A DNA stretch of 64,000 bases from the NCBI GenBank assembly GCA_965112735.1, contig OZ218962.1, forward strand, positions 2,604,001-2,668,000, written 5' to 3'. A program made the position numbers and the translations under genes. Under the pieces are notes generated by a model, which saw only the letters and a program-made list of their open reading frames with translations, was not told the origin of the DNA and made no database searches. Source of the stretch: Phaeosaccion multiseriatum (lineage: Eukaryota > Ochrophyta, other classes). Below, piece after piece: positions 29,812-42,115 of the stretch (position 1 is the first letter of the stretch; each line of letters starts with the position of its first letter).

Positions 29812-32800
29812 CTAATAGGGTAGGGGCAGGAAGAATTGCAGGACGGGGTCCTTGGCCCTCCCCCCACCCGCCTCGCGTAGAGCCCAGTACCGCACTCGCA
29901 AGCACGGGACACCCTCCCCTCCACCCGACTCGCCACCGCTTACGGAAGCTGCTGCTTCTGCTCCTGCTCCTGCGGCTGCTGCCGTGTTAGCTCCGCCTCC
30001 TCCCCCGCCGCTCGAAGTTTTGCTCTGCGACGAGTTGCTCTCCTCGCTCATGACTGTAACCGCAAATCAAAAGGGGGGAATAAGGGTATAAATAGGTCAT
30101 GGGGGGGCGGGAGATGAGTTGAGGTCATGGGCCAAGCCCTATCTCTACCTCCCCGGAGCCAGCAGACCCCCCCACACACACGCAGCCAGCAGACCCCCCC
30201 ACACACACACACACGCACGCACGCGCACGCACATACAGGGGGTGCCCCTTGCGCTGTCGGCACAAGTGTGACGCACAACCCCGAGACTCCACACAGCAAG
30301 GCAAGACTGGCTACGAGGAGCCTCAGGTAGCCTGGCTACTTCGACTTCACATGGGACCCCAACCCTGACCCTGACCCCGACCCGTAACCCTGCAACTGCC
30401 CCGGACCATCGACCCTGACCGTAGCCCTGATCCCCGGTCTTCGTCTCCTCCACCAAACTTACAGGCCGGGGTGATCTTGATGGCAAAGAGGGCGTTGAGG
30501 GCCTTTGTTGGGCAAAGGACGAAATCCTCCACCCCAACCTCAACCACTTGTGCCGCAGGGTCCAGTTCAGGCATGTCTTCATCGGGCACGCCCTCTGTGC
30601 GCGTGGGATAGGTAGACGCGTCGTCGGGAGGGGGAGGAGGAGGAGGAGGGAGAGAGCAGGAAAACACATGGGACGGTGGGTGGATGGCATCAGTGCTCAC
30701 GAGCTGACAAAGCTCAAGCGATTGGTGTATTGGAGTCTCTGGAGACGAAGATGGGTGCGAGGAAGGGAAGGATGAGTTGGGACTCAGGAGCGTGTGTGCA
30801 TGGGGGATGGAGGGAGGGATGCAGTGGGCGAGTACGTGGGTGCGTGCGTGGGGGAGAGAGTGTATGAGAAGGGAGCCGCAGGCATTCGGCGGTCCCACCA
30901 GTCAAGATGTCTCCCAACGGCCTTCCTGCCTCACTCTGACTGTCGCCCCTACCTTCTTCTGCCACCCGCAGAGCATAAGCTTCGGGCCGGTCGCCGAGGA
31001 CTGAACTCGAAGCAAGGCCACCGACGCAGAAAGGAGGAAGGGGAGGAAGGAACGGAGGGAGGGACAGGAGCAGAAGGGAGGGAGGAAGTGAGGGATTGCG
31101 GTCGCACGGAAGTTGGGAACGAGGAAGGGAAAGGAAGACAGGAGTGTATAACAAAAGAAACGGGACGAGAGACGAACGCAAAACACCAAAAAAACAAAAC
31201 ACACCACGAAGGAGTGGACATGGATAGTTTGTATGTAGCACCGCGATCTTCAGAATAGCAGCTACGGGGTAAAGAGCCGCCACTGTACACACACTGAATG
31301 CTTCCTTCTCTCTGCCACGCAAACACAAGGTGCTGTCAGACGCTAACCATATTTCTACGGCCGCCCGACAGGCAAGCAAGGCAAGAGCCGTTTAGAGTTC
31401 GTTGCTCCTGCCGCTTCCTTCCGTGGGTCAGTGTTAACCCCATCTCTCAGCTCTCAGCCAGGCGGTGGGGGTATATACCATGCCACCACAGACAAAAAGA
31501 CGACACCCACATCCACACCCACATGGAAAAGAGACATTGAGTTAAGAGACAAATGTCCACTGCCGCACACACCGCATACAGCCAAGCAGCTGTGTACATT
31601 GCGAGTCACACACCCCGAGAAACAAACCCCCAAGCGCAGTAAGAAAAGGGCTTCCGCCTTCCGTTCCATGACTTACTCACTCACTCACCCACTCACTCAC
31701 TCACTCACTCACCTTCTCGTCCGCGTGATTCCCTCATGAGAGCCACGATGAAGTGCATTGCCGATCCTTTGACGGGCTCCACCTGCAGCGGAGGGATGGG
31801 GCTCCCTGTTCTACTCACCCCACCTGCAGCACCACTACCCCCTCCTCCTGCTCCTGCTCCTACCGCTGCTGCTGCCGCTGCTGCCGCTGCTACCGCCAAC
31901 GCTGTAGCCCCCACCGCTGGTACTCCAACTCCTCCTCCTGCACTGGTGTCGGTGCCAATCGAGCTCACCCTCGAGATTGCTGGCGCCACCCCGTCTCCTC
32001 CAATGCCCTGCTGCTGTACATGCAACACCTGCTGCTGCAGCTTCTGCGCGATGAGCTTCTCCTTCTCCGCCTTTGCTTCGGACGACACGAGGAGAGCCGC
32101 TGAGTGAGCGTCAAGCCCCCCGCCCACCGCCCCTGCATCGTCTACTGCACCCCCTCCTTCTCCTCCTTCTCCTCCTCCTTCCCCTCCTCCTTTTTCCGAT
32201 GCTGCTCCTACTGCTGCTGCTCCTGCTGCTACCACTGGATCGGCCGAGGCACCCCCGCCAGTCCCTGCCCCCCCCTCGGCCGTACCCACACCCACACCAT
32301 CACCGCCTCCTCTTCCCGCAGTAGCGGTGGTCGATGTGGAGAGAGAGAGAGGGCGGGTTGCGGTAACGCTCGACCGCGAAGACTCGTTGCTGCCATCCAT
32401 GCTAGCCTCCCATCCTCCATGCTGCTGCTGCTGCTGCTGCTGCTGCGGCTGCTGCTGTCGAGGCGGCGTAGATTGGAAGGTAGACTGGCTATTCGCAGCA
32501 ATACCACAGGGGCTCACATCAGCAACACCACCATAGGGGCTGACCCCTCCATTAGACGAGGCGGTGTCTCCCACTGCCAGACCTACTCGCCCGGTCGCTA
32601 CCGCCGCTGCCGCTGCTGCTGCCATTGACACGGCCGTCGGAGACGAAACCATGACGTGTGCAAGCGCCGCTGGTGAAGCCGCCAGTCGATCCAGGAGCCC
32701 AGAGTTCCCCGCACCCACACCCCCTCTTTCGACCTCTCGGGGTGAAAACATGGCCATCCTCGCCGCCTCTGCCGCCATCACGTTCGCCAGTGCGACTGCC

Positions 32801-33938
32801 CCTGCGGCCGTGGCTGTGGCGGTGGCTGTGGCGGTGGCCTCTTGCGCCTTTTCTTCTTCCTCCCTCTTGACAGTCTGCAGTGCGCCCGTCAGTAAGCTCT
32901 CCTTCGCTTGGACTTGTTCGGAAATAGCCTCTACAGGCTCCCGAACAAAAAGAGACGCCCCCATGCCCTCTTCTCGCCCGCCGCCACCAAAGCTCTTTGC
33001 CAATGCTGATGCTGATGTGGGTGTCGATCTGATGATGTGCGTCCCCCCGGGGGACAGCAGCAGCGGAGCATCCCCGTCCTCGAAATCATCATCATCGTCA
33101 TCCTCCTCCTCCTCCTCCTGCTCCTCCTGCTCCTCCTGCTCCTCTTGGTTCACAGTGCTGGTTCCGCTGGGCCGTCTGATGCCGTCTTCTCCTTCTTCAC
33201 CCGCCCCACTCTCGCCACCCCCGTCGAGCAGAGCTCCACGCATCGGCTGCCTGTCTCGGTCCTCCCCCCCCTGGGGCTTCAAGCCGTCCCATGACTGTTC
33301 TTCTTCTTGCTGTTGTTGCTCCTCTTGCTGGTGCTGTTGACTACTACTACGGCCAGTAGTGTTGCTGCTGCCCCCCATGCTACTGCCGCTTCTGCTGCGT
33401 CCCTTATGGTCCAGCACGAGCGGCGCCAAGCCCTGACCGATCCCGCTGCCGCCGCTGCTCCCTGCCCCCGGGTAAAGGAGCCCGTTAGCACCGCCGCTAA
33501 AGTTGGTGCGTATGGATGGGCCGGTAGGCTCTGTGAGCTCCGAGTCTCGAAAGAAGTCAGTGGGGGAGTCGCCATAGGAGCTGACCGGCGTCGTGTCCAT
33601 GAGCTCCTCCACGAACATCTGGTGTTGGGGGTTTGTTTCAGTGTTCGATGGTTTCATTTGTTTATTGTGTGTGTGTGGTGGGGAGAGGGGGATAACGCAG
33701 TGTCCGGATCAGGGCCGGTCGGAGGTGCATCCACTCAGCAACTCTGTTATACACTCCCTCAACCCCATCCCACCCCTCCACCGATCCACGCCCCATTCAG
33801 ATCATTCAGCATCACTTCACTTCACCTTCTTACCTGCTCTCCGGCAATCTCATTGCTATCGCTGCTGAATCGCAGTGCGTCGATGCCCCGTCTGATGTCG
33901 GAGAGGTTGACCCGCTCCCCCGTGCTGACCTTCTTCAT
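29812..33938 (-). CDS. SIN1/AVO1-like TORC2 subunit, 6 exons
   Basis: Exons 33938-33834, 33618-31713, 31000-30953, 30594-30463, 30335-30237, 30053-29812 join in phase to 843 residues. The diagnostic part is the CRIM-like segment across exons 3-4 (residues ~671-730): VLGDRPEAYALRVAEEEG, then PDEDMPELDPAAQVVEVGVE and DFVLCP, matching the SIN1 pattern of an acidic EDDGEVDxDFPPLD turn and a terminal hydrophobic strand. In SIN1 this domain presents AGC kinases (Akt, PKC, Ypk) to TOR complex 2. The N-terminus (ERVNLSDIRRGIDALRFSS, then VEELMDTTPVSSYGDSP) also resembles SIN1. Exon 2 is dominated by Ala, Gln, Ser and Gly tracts. No clear PH domain is visible; exons 5 and 6 are the least certain. Confidence 0.68.
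30200..30236 (-). repeat. (GTGC)/(GT) array starting at a splice donor
   Basis: The intron after exon 30335-30237 begins GTATGTGCGTGCGCGTGCGT and turns into a GT run. Confidence 0.7.
31676..31712 (-). repeat. (GTGA)n array starting at a splice donor
   Basis: SIN1-like intron 2 begins GTGAGTGAGTGAGTGAGTGA; the array extends about 37 bases from the exon edge. Confidence 0.88.
32561..32578 (-). repeat. TTGGTGATAC motif site 8, diverged (SIN1-like exon)
   Basis: Sense strand GCAGTGGGAGACACCGCC, coding AVGDTA. All differences from consensus are synonymous third positions, so this is an older or peptide-constrained copy. Confidence 0.5.
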
Positions 33939-34722
33939 GAGGGGTTCAGGAGGCAAAAAGCTTCTTTAGAAACGAAAGCAACTCTCTCCTTGCGCACACA
34001 CCGGCGGGGAACGGCCGCTGATGAATAGTAGTGACTTGCTGGATCGATGCCTTTTGTCGATGGCCCGTTCTCGGGCTACCATTTTGTCATCCGAGCCGCG
34101 TCCACCCGTCTTGCCTGGGCCCTAACTCCCTCTACCGCCCCATGCGCCTACATGCAGGGCTCTATGTAGCCTCGCAACTGGGCCCTGGACCTTCCTCCTA
34201 GTTAGGTCTTCTCTATCTCACCCGGCCCTAACCCTCCCCCCCAGCCCAGCCAGGAGAAGAAAGCACCACAAAACGGGGCGCATGACCGAACCCCACCCCA
34301 GGAATTGTCTACTGGTAGCCCACGCCACGCCAGAGCAGGGTTCCTATCAGAGAGCAGAGGTGCCAGACGAGAGTCCGCCTTGGGGAGAAGCAGGGGCCTC
34401 TGCAATTTGCGCTCCGGGCCTCAGCACAGCTTTTAAAGTGGGGGGGGGGGGGGGATTCGGTTGGGATCGGATCGGGTGGGATTCGTGGGGCGCGGGGCAT
34501 AAATCCACACTGAAACTCAAAATCCCCTCCGGCACTCGAACCACCACGCTTGGCGCGAAGATCACACACCTTTTTTTTCTTCCCGCCTGTCCAAGTTCCT
34601 TTGCTAGTATTGTGATAGACTCCTCCTGCTGCTCCTTCTCGGTGCCGGACGTGGTCTTCTGTTTGCGGTGTTGGCTTCTCTTTATTCCAAAAGAGTTGGC
34701 GGTTTGAGCGGAGAGAGGCAGG
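33939..34722. promoter_or_regulatory. Divergent intergenic region, SIN1-like / BRCT gene
   Basis: 784 bases between divergent starts. It is C-rich (34070-34260) with a G run at 34440-34454. Both promoters are expected here; no named element recognised and no tRNA found. Confidence 0.45.
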
Positions 34723-37075
34723 ATGGAAAGCACGTTGACTCTTCGGGGCAAGGGCAAAGGAAGCAGCAGCAGCAGCAATAGCAACAGAAGTAGCAGCAGC
34801 AACAGTAGCAAATCCATCTTCTCGGGGGTGGTGGCGTTCATCGACGTGCGGACGGATGATGAGGTGAGTTCAAAAGTCAGGAGGTCATCAACCGCAGCAA
34901 TGGAGGAGATGTGGGAGAGAAGACGAAGAAGTGGCCATTGCGTTACTTCCTGCCCTTCCTCGTCTCCCGCACCCACCTCTCATCAACCCTTCTCCTCCTA
35001 GGTGGACGTCTCGAGCAACTACGGGATGAAGCTCACAAAGCACGGGGGCAAGTATCGAAAGAAGCTAAAGCCCATGGATAACATCACGCATATTGTTTGG
35101 AAACATGGGGATGTGCAGGCCGCTCAGGCGGGTGTTGACAACGGAAAGGTAGGGAAAGCGGATGGGAAACTCGAAGGGAGAATGGCGGGACTGGGGAGGG
35201 GCGGGGGAGGGGGAGGGTGCGGGGGGGAGACTGGAAGAGGAGCAAGCGCAATTCGCTTCAAGAGAGCGGCCGCCATTCCATGTGTCTGGCATCTCTCTAT
35301 GTGTATGCCTCTTCTGATACGCCCCTCCCCCAATCGCTAATATGACGCCTGCGCGCCCGTGCCCTTATCATCCGACTCTGTTGCTCCCCTCTCAATGACT
35401 GTACAGGTCCTTGCGAGTGCTCAGTGGATTGACGAGAGTATAAAGGTGCGCATAGGATGAATGACATAGATTGTGCCACTTTTTCCTTTCTCTTCAGCGC
35501 CCCCCCCCCCACCCCGCCCGTAGCATGACTTCCACTATTTTGTTGTTCGTAATGCATGGACTGGTCTTCCCCACCTTCAATGGGCGCACAGGCGGGAAAG
35601 TGTCTCCCCACAGACGCTTACTTTCCCCCGGACTTCGACGCCACAGCCTCCACCAGCCTTGCCTGCATCTACAACGGAGGCGGCAGGAGCAGCGGCAGGA
35701 GAAAGAGCATGGCGACGGCACCGCTCAGTGAAGCAGACCTCAATACCGTCAGCAGTAAGAGAAAGAAGAGCAGCGCCGGTGCGAAGCAGGCAGTAGCAGC
35801 AGCAGAAGAAGACGAACCAACGGGGACGCAGACGGAGGCCATCGACTCCGACGACGATGACGAGGGAGGGGGTGTGCCTCTAGATGGAGGCCGTTCACTC
35901 GTATTGGATCGGTCCCGCAAGACTCCGGGGGGCGCAGGGTCGTCGCGGGCAGCAACATCAACGACAACGGCAAAGGGCAAGGGTAAGGGCAAGGCAAAGA
36001 CCACTAGAAAGACGCCCGCAAGCGGCAAAGGGCGGCCCAGGATGACGCCAGCGACTGCCAAGACCGCCACTCCGAGCACGCGTGGAGGCGGTGACGACTC
36101 CGACGACGATTCCGACGGCGGCGAAAGCACCCCGGACGATGTGACAATGCTGGAGGCTTCTGTGGACTCCACTGAGGGAGGCGAGGCGGTTGGGACGAGG
36201 GCTGCAGGCGGGGCTGCGGGCGGCGGCAGAATGGTTGGGGGGGCCGATGTGTACAATGACGACAGTAGCCAGGACGATGGCCTAGGGCCGAGTGCGGGCA
36301 ATGCTGGGAACGAGCAAGTACAGGAGGAGGAAGAAGAGGGCGAGGAGGGGCAGGATGGAGGCACAAGGACTACTACCCCCTTCAGCAGCAGGAGGAATCC
36401 TGAATGGCTCAGAAAAGGCATGTCCGAAGGAGCAAGGGGTGGAGGAACCAACGGGGCCGGGGTGCCTTCCGGTGGCAGAACAGGCGGTGGTGTCCACAGC
36501 AGCGGCAGCAGCAACAGCAGTGGGCGCTTCAACTACGAAGGCGGCTACAACACGACTCCGCCCACTGCGGCTACTGTTGTTTCGTCCACGCAAAAGAGCA
36601 TCGCCACATACGGGAGCAAGACTAGGGGAGCGGGGAAGGGGGGGGAGCCAGCAGCGGGCGAGGCCGAAGAAGGAAATGAGGAAGAGAGAGAAGTTCCGAG
36701 CAATAGCAATGGTGATGGTGCTCAAAAGAGCGGCGATGATCGTGCGTTGTTTGCCTCTCCTCCTTCAGCGGCCGGGAAGGCGCCCAGCCCACGTGCGACT
36801 ATAGCAGCCGAGCCGGAGACCGGGGCTGAAGAGGGGGACGAGGGGGGAGACGACGAAAGTAGGGAGGCGGAAGAGGAGGCGGGGGAGCAAGACGCTGGAG
36901 ATGGAGGAGAAAGGCGAGGGGAGGGGAAAGAGAAGGGGAAGGCCAAAGGCAATGGTGGGAGGGCGAGGAGCAGGGTGACGAGTTCCCGCGCTTCGCCCTT
37001 GGAGACGCATGAACGAATAGCCTTGATCGGCGGAGAAGAAGATAAGGATGAAGGGGGGAGAGGGGCCGAGCCAGC

Positions 37076-37129
<54 letters not shown>

Positions 37130-40100
37130 GCGGCAACCACATGGCACCGCGAAAACGAGCACCCCTTCCCCAGGGGGGCGCAAAGAGGGGCAAGCACCTT
37201 TGGCGCCAGAGCAGGAGGAACGGGGGGCGGAGCAGGAGATTGACCTTGATGAGGAGGATGGGGATGAAGCAGAGAATGAGTCCGATGCCGGAGAGCAGAA
37301 GAGCAACAGCGTCGATGGAGAGGGAGGGGCGGCAGGAAAGGGAGAGGAGGTGATGCCTGTGCGAGCCGTCCGCGAGCGAGGAGGCCTGCTTGCGGCCCGC
37401 TTCGCCAATGCAGACACAGCTGCCGTACCACCAAGTGCTGCTGCTGCTGCTGCCGCTCAAGACGATCGGGGCTCCGAGGCGGAGGAGGAGGAAGACGAGA
37501 CCGAGCCAGAGCACATGGGCACCGGGGCGGCGGGCAGTGGCGAGAGCAGCATGGCACACCTGCGTAAGAGGCGAAACGGCCCTTCTTCTTCCTTCTCCTC
37601 GCAATCAGCGGCGGCCGCACGGGGCGGTGGTGACAAGCATGACGAAATGCAGCAGCAGCAGCAGCAGGAGGAGGAGGAGGAAGGGGGCGATGTAGACATG
37701 GACGATGAGCCAGAGGCGGAGGAGGAGAGTGATGATGATGATGAAGAGGAGAAGGCGCAAGAGCCAGCACCGAAGAGAGCTCGTAACGGCTCCAGAGCCG
37801 CTGCAGGCCCCGCAGCCGCCGCGAGTAGTAGCAGGAGCAGCAGCAAGGGTGAAGGGGGGCGACGTAGCGCTGGGGCGGGCGTCAGTGCGAGCAAGAGACC
37901 AAGGCAGGTGGCTAAAGAGCATGGCCCAGGCTCAAGCACTGAAGCCTCCGCAGCAGCGGGTGGCCACGGGAAGGCCTCAGGCGCGAAGCCCGGCGGGGTT
38001 GGGAAGGGCAAACAGAAGGCTGCAGCTGCGAAGGGTGCGAGTGCAGGAAAGGCAGCAAAGGCTCCAGCAGCGACCAAAGGGAAGGCAAGATCCGCGCCCA
38101 GCAAGGTCAGTACCAAGGCCAATACCAAGGGCAATGGCAAGGGCACGGGCAAAGCTCCCACCAAGGCGGCGGCGGCCGTTGTGACGAAGAAGGCAGCAGC
38201 ATCGAAGGCGAAGGGCGGGACGGGAGTAGCAAAGACGGGACGGGGAGGGGGCAAGGGCAAGGGGAAGGCGGCCAAGGCAGCTGCCAAGTCGGTGAAGAAG
38301 GGCGCCTCGGCATCCGCCAAGAAGGCCACAGCAGCAGCAGAGGAAGAGGAAGAGGAAGACGAAGACGAGGAGAGTGGAGCAGGGGGGGCGCGTCCGCTGT
38401 CTTCCTTCTCTTCGTCCACGCAAGGGAGCGCAGCCGCCAGCACAAAGGTACATGCGGGGGTTGGGAGTTCTTTGCCGTCGGAGCTTCCCTCTTTTGTCTT
38501 TGTGTGGACACCTTCCGAGGGCATAGGACCAAAGTTTCAATCATACCCGCACCAAGTATTGCTCTCAACTCGTTCATTATCCCCTCTGACTAAGAACCCT
38601 TTCTGACACATGCACGCACCCACACACATACACACACGCACACACACATACAGGAGTCCATGCACATGTCACTCTCGGGCTTCGACGAGGAAGACCGCGC
38701 TATGCATGCCGCCATCATCGCCCGTCTCGCCAAGGAGCACCCCAACGTCAGGCTGGTGGACTGCAAGGACCCACTCAAGCCTTTCACGCACCTCATCATT
38801 CGAGACCGGAAGGTATGTGGGCAAGTATTGAATGGATGGGAGTAGGGGGGAGGGGGAGGGGAGAGGAGGAGGCGTCCCTGCCCCACAGTGGGGAATCACG
38901 CGCACACCCACAGACGCCTTGTGTGCTCGTGCTCGTGCGCGGAGTGTTGCTGTGGAACAAGGGTGCATTTCGCTTTCACTGCTTTGTGTACTCGCAGGAG
39001 CACAGCTCTCTGCCCATCCGTGGGCGTGCGTGTGTGGGGCGTGTATATGTGCGCGAGTGTGCGTACGTGTGTGGGCGGACGTTTTCTCTGCCCTTGTGTT
39101 CCCCTTCCTTCTACATCTTACTCAACGCTCCTCCCTCGCCATACCCAACCGTGCGCCCCCTCCCTTCGTCCCTCTTCCTCCTCCTCCTCCTCCTCCTCCT
39201 CCTCTTCCTCCTCTTCCTCCTCCTCCTCCTCCTCCTCCTCCTCCTCCTCCTCCTCCTCCTCCTCCTCCTCCTCCTCCTCCTCCTCCTCCTCCTCCTCCTC
39301 CTCCTCCTCCTCCTCCACCACCACCACCACCACCACCACCACCACCTCTCTGTAGGTACGCACTCTCAAGACGCTCGTGGCTCTCTGCCGCCCCGGCTCC
39401 ATGGTGCTCTCTCCACAGTGGGTGCTGGAGAGCCTCACCGCAGGCCGCTGCCTGGACCCCACTCCCTTCCAGTTGGCAAGGTGAGTAAGCCAACAGGGTT
39501 TGTTACTGAGTTAACGGCGCCACCTCACAGGACCCGCTGGCTTTGTTGGATTCGCCTTCGATCCTTCCCCTCTGGCCTCTGTGCTCGAGTCGGCAAAGCA
39601 GGGCTTCTCTTGGTGGCTTGTATCGATCTATCACTTGCCTCCCGTCCCCTCATTCCATGCTCCAACTGGCTTCCTCTCCTCACTATTTGCCTGCTGCTTT
39701 TTTCGGGTTTCTTCTCTCTTGGTGCTGGTGACGTACCTAAACCCAACCTTTTCTCACCCAATCCCTGTCCCCGTCCCAAAAAACAGATACATCCAATCGG
39801 ACCCCAACGACCCTCACCGCTCCACCCTACTGCGAGGAGAACGCATCTTTCTTGGGCCACTCCACGACCCCAACCCCGACTTTCGCTCCATTGTGGCCCA
39901 GCTGGTGCGCCTGGCAGGGGGGACGTTAGTCGACAAGCCTCGTGGAGCTACCATCGTTTTGCTGGACAACAATAAGGGGAGGACTTGGTTGCTGCAGAAC
40001 GTAGAGAACGCCCCCTTTGGAACAGCAGCAGGAGGAGGAGAAGGAGAAGAAGGGGAGGAGGAAGGGAGTGACGGAGAAGGAGCGGGCGGCGGCGGCGGCG

Positions 40101-40312
40101 GCAGCGGCAGTAAGAAGGCTCACACGGGTGTGCAGACCTCATCGTGGAGCGCGCTTCGCAACCTCATCAAGAAGAGGCGAGTGCTCAAGCTTGAGTGGCT
40201 CTTCGACTGCATCGAAGGCAGCCACCCGGTCGAGGCCAGCCCGGCGGGGTTCGTTGTGGAGACGGGGACGGACACCGTTAGCATGGACATCAGCCCTAGC
40301 CCGTACTTCTGA
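34723..40312 (+). CDS. Microcephalin-like triple-BRCT protein, 7 exons
   Basis: Exons 34723-34863, 35002-35148, 35407-35445, 35592-38447, 38654-38812, 39356-39480, 39787-40312 join in phase to 1330 residues. BRCT1 spans residues ~33-115 (SIFSGVVAFIDVRTDD, GGKYRKKLKPMDNITHIVWK, VLASAQWIDESI), followed by CLPTDAYFPP as in microcephalin N-terminal BRCTs. Residues ~130-1060 are disordered and rich in Glu, Asp, Gln and Lys/Ala, the last resembling histone H1 tails. BRCT2 (~1062-1155: HPNVRLVDC, FTHLIIRDRK, VLSPQWVLESLTAGR) and BRCT3 (~1160-1325: RIFLGPLHDPNPDFRSIV, LVRLAGGTLVDKP, LKLEWLFDCIEG) form a C-terminal tandem pair of the phospho-peptide-binding kind. Expected role: DNA-damage signalling and chromosome condensation. 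Low-complexity length is atypical. Confidence 0.82.
37078..37128 (+). repeat. (CAG)n coding microsatellite
   Basis: About 17 CAG units, poly-Gln in the BRCT protein linker. Confidence 0.85.
39177..39346 (+). repeat. (CTC)n/(CAC)n tract forming an intron polypyrimidine tract
   Basis: About 140 bases of CTC units followed by ACC units, ending just before the TCTCTGTAG acceptor at 39347-39355 of the BRCT gene. Confidence 0.85.
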
Positions 40313-40489
40313 GAGGGCGGAGAGGGTGGAGGGTGGAGGTGGAGGTGGAGGTGGCGGAAAAATTCGAATTTGATGTCAAGTTGACGACGATTGGAGAAAT
40401 GGGGGTCTCAGGGGGTGAACGAGTTCGAGGAGAAGGGAACTCTCCCTCCGGGGTGAGGAGTATGTCTTGAACAGAGGGTGGGTATGGGG

Positions 40490-42115
40490 CTTGGGAAGAG
40501 AGCCCTCCCCAATTTCGTGAGAGCCGAACGTGGGTGACCTGCGATGCACTATGCTTGAGGGGGGGTGTGTCTCTTCTCTTGCCGGCCTTGTGGAAGAGAG
40601 CGGCCGCTTCTCTGTAGCTGCGACGGGCTTGAGGATATAGCTGCGACAGGCTTGAGGACTGGTGGCGGAGATGCTGCTGGCTAGAGAGGGGGAAACGTAG
40701 CAGCAGCAGGGGCAGGGGAGCAGTAGTACATATGTGTGCGTGCGTGTGGGGAAGGTTCTCTTGGTGGAGCTTGTGTGTGTACACTCCAAGCACATGTGCC
40801 CGCAGCACACCCCAGGCGCAAGGCCGCAGCGTACGCCACTCAAAGCGAGCGGCCGGAGAGGAGAGGAGAGGAGAGGCTGTGGCTGAGGCACGCTGTACGG
40901 GGCATGCATTGCTTTGGCACGGCCGCCGGCTGCGGGAGGTAGGGTCATATGGTCGATGGTCAGGGAGGGGGCACGCTGCTTCCAGAGCCCCACCGGGAAG
41001 GGAGGGGGGAGGGAGGGCGCAGTGGTATGAGGGGCCGCTGGAGGCTGGCCACGGTCCAATTGTAGAAATTGCGACATTAGGTTTCTAAGAAGCAGACTCT
41101 GAAGCTATCGTTCACTTCTTTTTCGCTTCCAAGACGGCTGCTCAGAGACGCTATCCTCACTCTCTCCATCCCCCCCCCCCTCCAGCTGAAACCCGTACTC
41201 GCCCATCAGCGTCTTTACCTCCCTGGCCATGCCCTCCAAGCAGAAAAATTCCGCTGCCTGGAGAGCCTGCTTCGCTCTAACGTCGTCGAAAAGCTTCACA
41301 CGCTCCCTCTTCTTCGTGTCTGTGCTACTCGCCGCCCCTGCTCCTCCCGTGCTGCTGCCGCCGCTCCTGCTGCTAGCGCGCCCCTCTCCCGGTCTTCTCG
41401 TCAGCATCTTCTCCACACTGCCCGTGGTCACGAACTTCACCACAGCCTCAAAGCCGTCCTCGGTAAAGTCCACACCATCATACTCCAGCTCTACACGCTT
41501 CATCTCCTTCCTGCCCTTGCTCTTTCCCTCGCTCTTTCCCTTGCTCTTCTCCCCGCCCTTGTAGCCGTGCTTCCTCGGGTCGAGCATGTTCGGAAGAATG
41601 CCTGCCGCGGAGGCCGAGCGACCTGTGGAGGTCTTCGCTCTCTCTTCCTGTCCCCCAGTGACCCTCGCCGCCAGCCGCTCCATCAAAGGGATGCTCAAGG
41701 CGTACTCCTTCTCGCCCCTCTCTCCACTGCCCCTATGCACCAGCCGAACCCGCACAGTAGTGTCATCCTTCTCATCCGCAGCACCGCTCATCGTGGAAAG
41801 ATAGTGGGTAGAAACGGTGTCCAGCCTGTCTGTAACAGCATCACGCTGCTCTATTCCTTTTCGGAAGAATGAGGCAAGGACACCCCCGAAGCCTACCTCT
41901 CCTGCCACAGCGATGGTCCTTTCGTCAACAGCAGCGCCCATCTTCAGCAGGAACCGAGCCACCTGTCCACGCGCCTCCCTTTCTCCTGGTGATATTTCCC
42001 AAGCCTTCAGTTGTTCCGACACTTTGCCTTGAGATGGCCGCATGCACGATACCAAAGGACTCTCGCCATCATCGGTGAGGGCATCGACCGAAGCGTCAGC
42101 CTCCACCAGGGGGTA
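40490..42115 (-). repeat. Inverted duplication, arm 2
   Basis: Reverse-complement partner of 23310-25095: the 3' half of ankyrin copy 3 plus its ~600-base downstream flank. The flank includes a segment readable as LSQLYPQARRSYREAAALFH, open in both arms and possibly a captured exon of another gene. 40313-40489 has only purine-rich filler. Confidence 0.85.

Noticed and set aside
34480-34570. tRNA-like B box (GGTTCGAGTGCC on the minus strand)
   Set aside because: No A box, acceptor pairing or anticodon stem could be found around it.
37457-38524. Long minus-strand frames across 36.7-38.5 kb
   Set aside because: They are antisense shadows of the low-complexity GC-rich exon of the BRCT gene; only the plus frame connects to BRCT domains on both sides.
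39118-39493. Poly-Glu, poly-Gly, poly-Leu and poly-Ser frames
   Set aside because: They are the six readings of a CTC array that forms the polypyrimidine tract of an intron.
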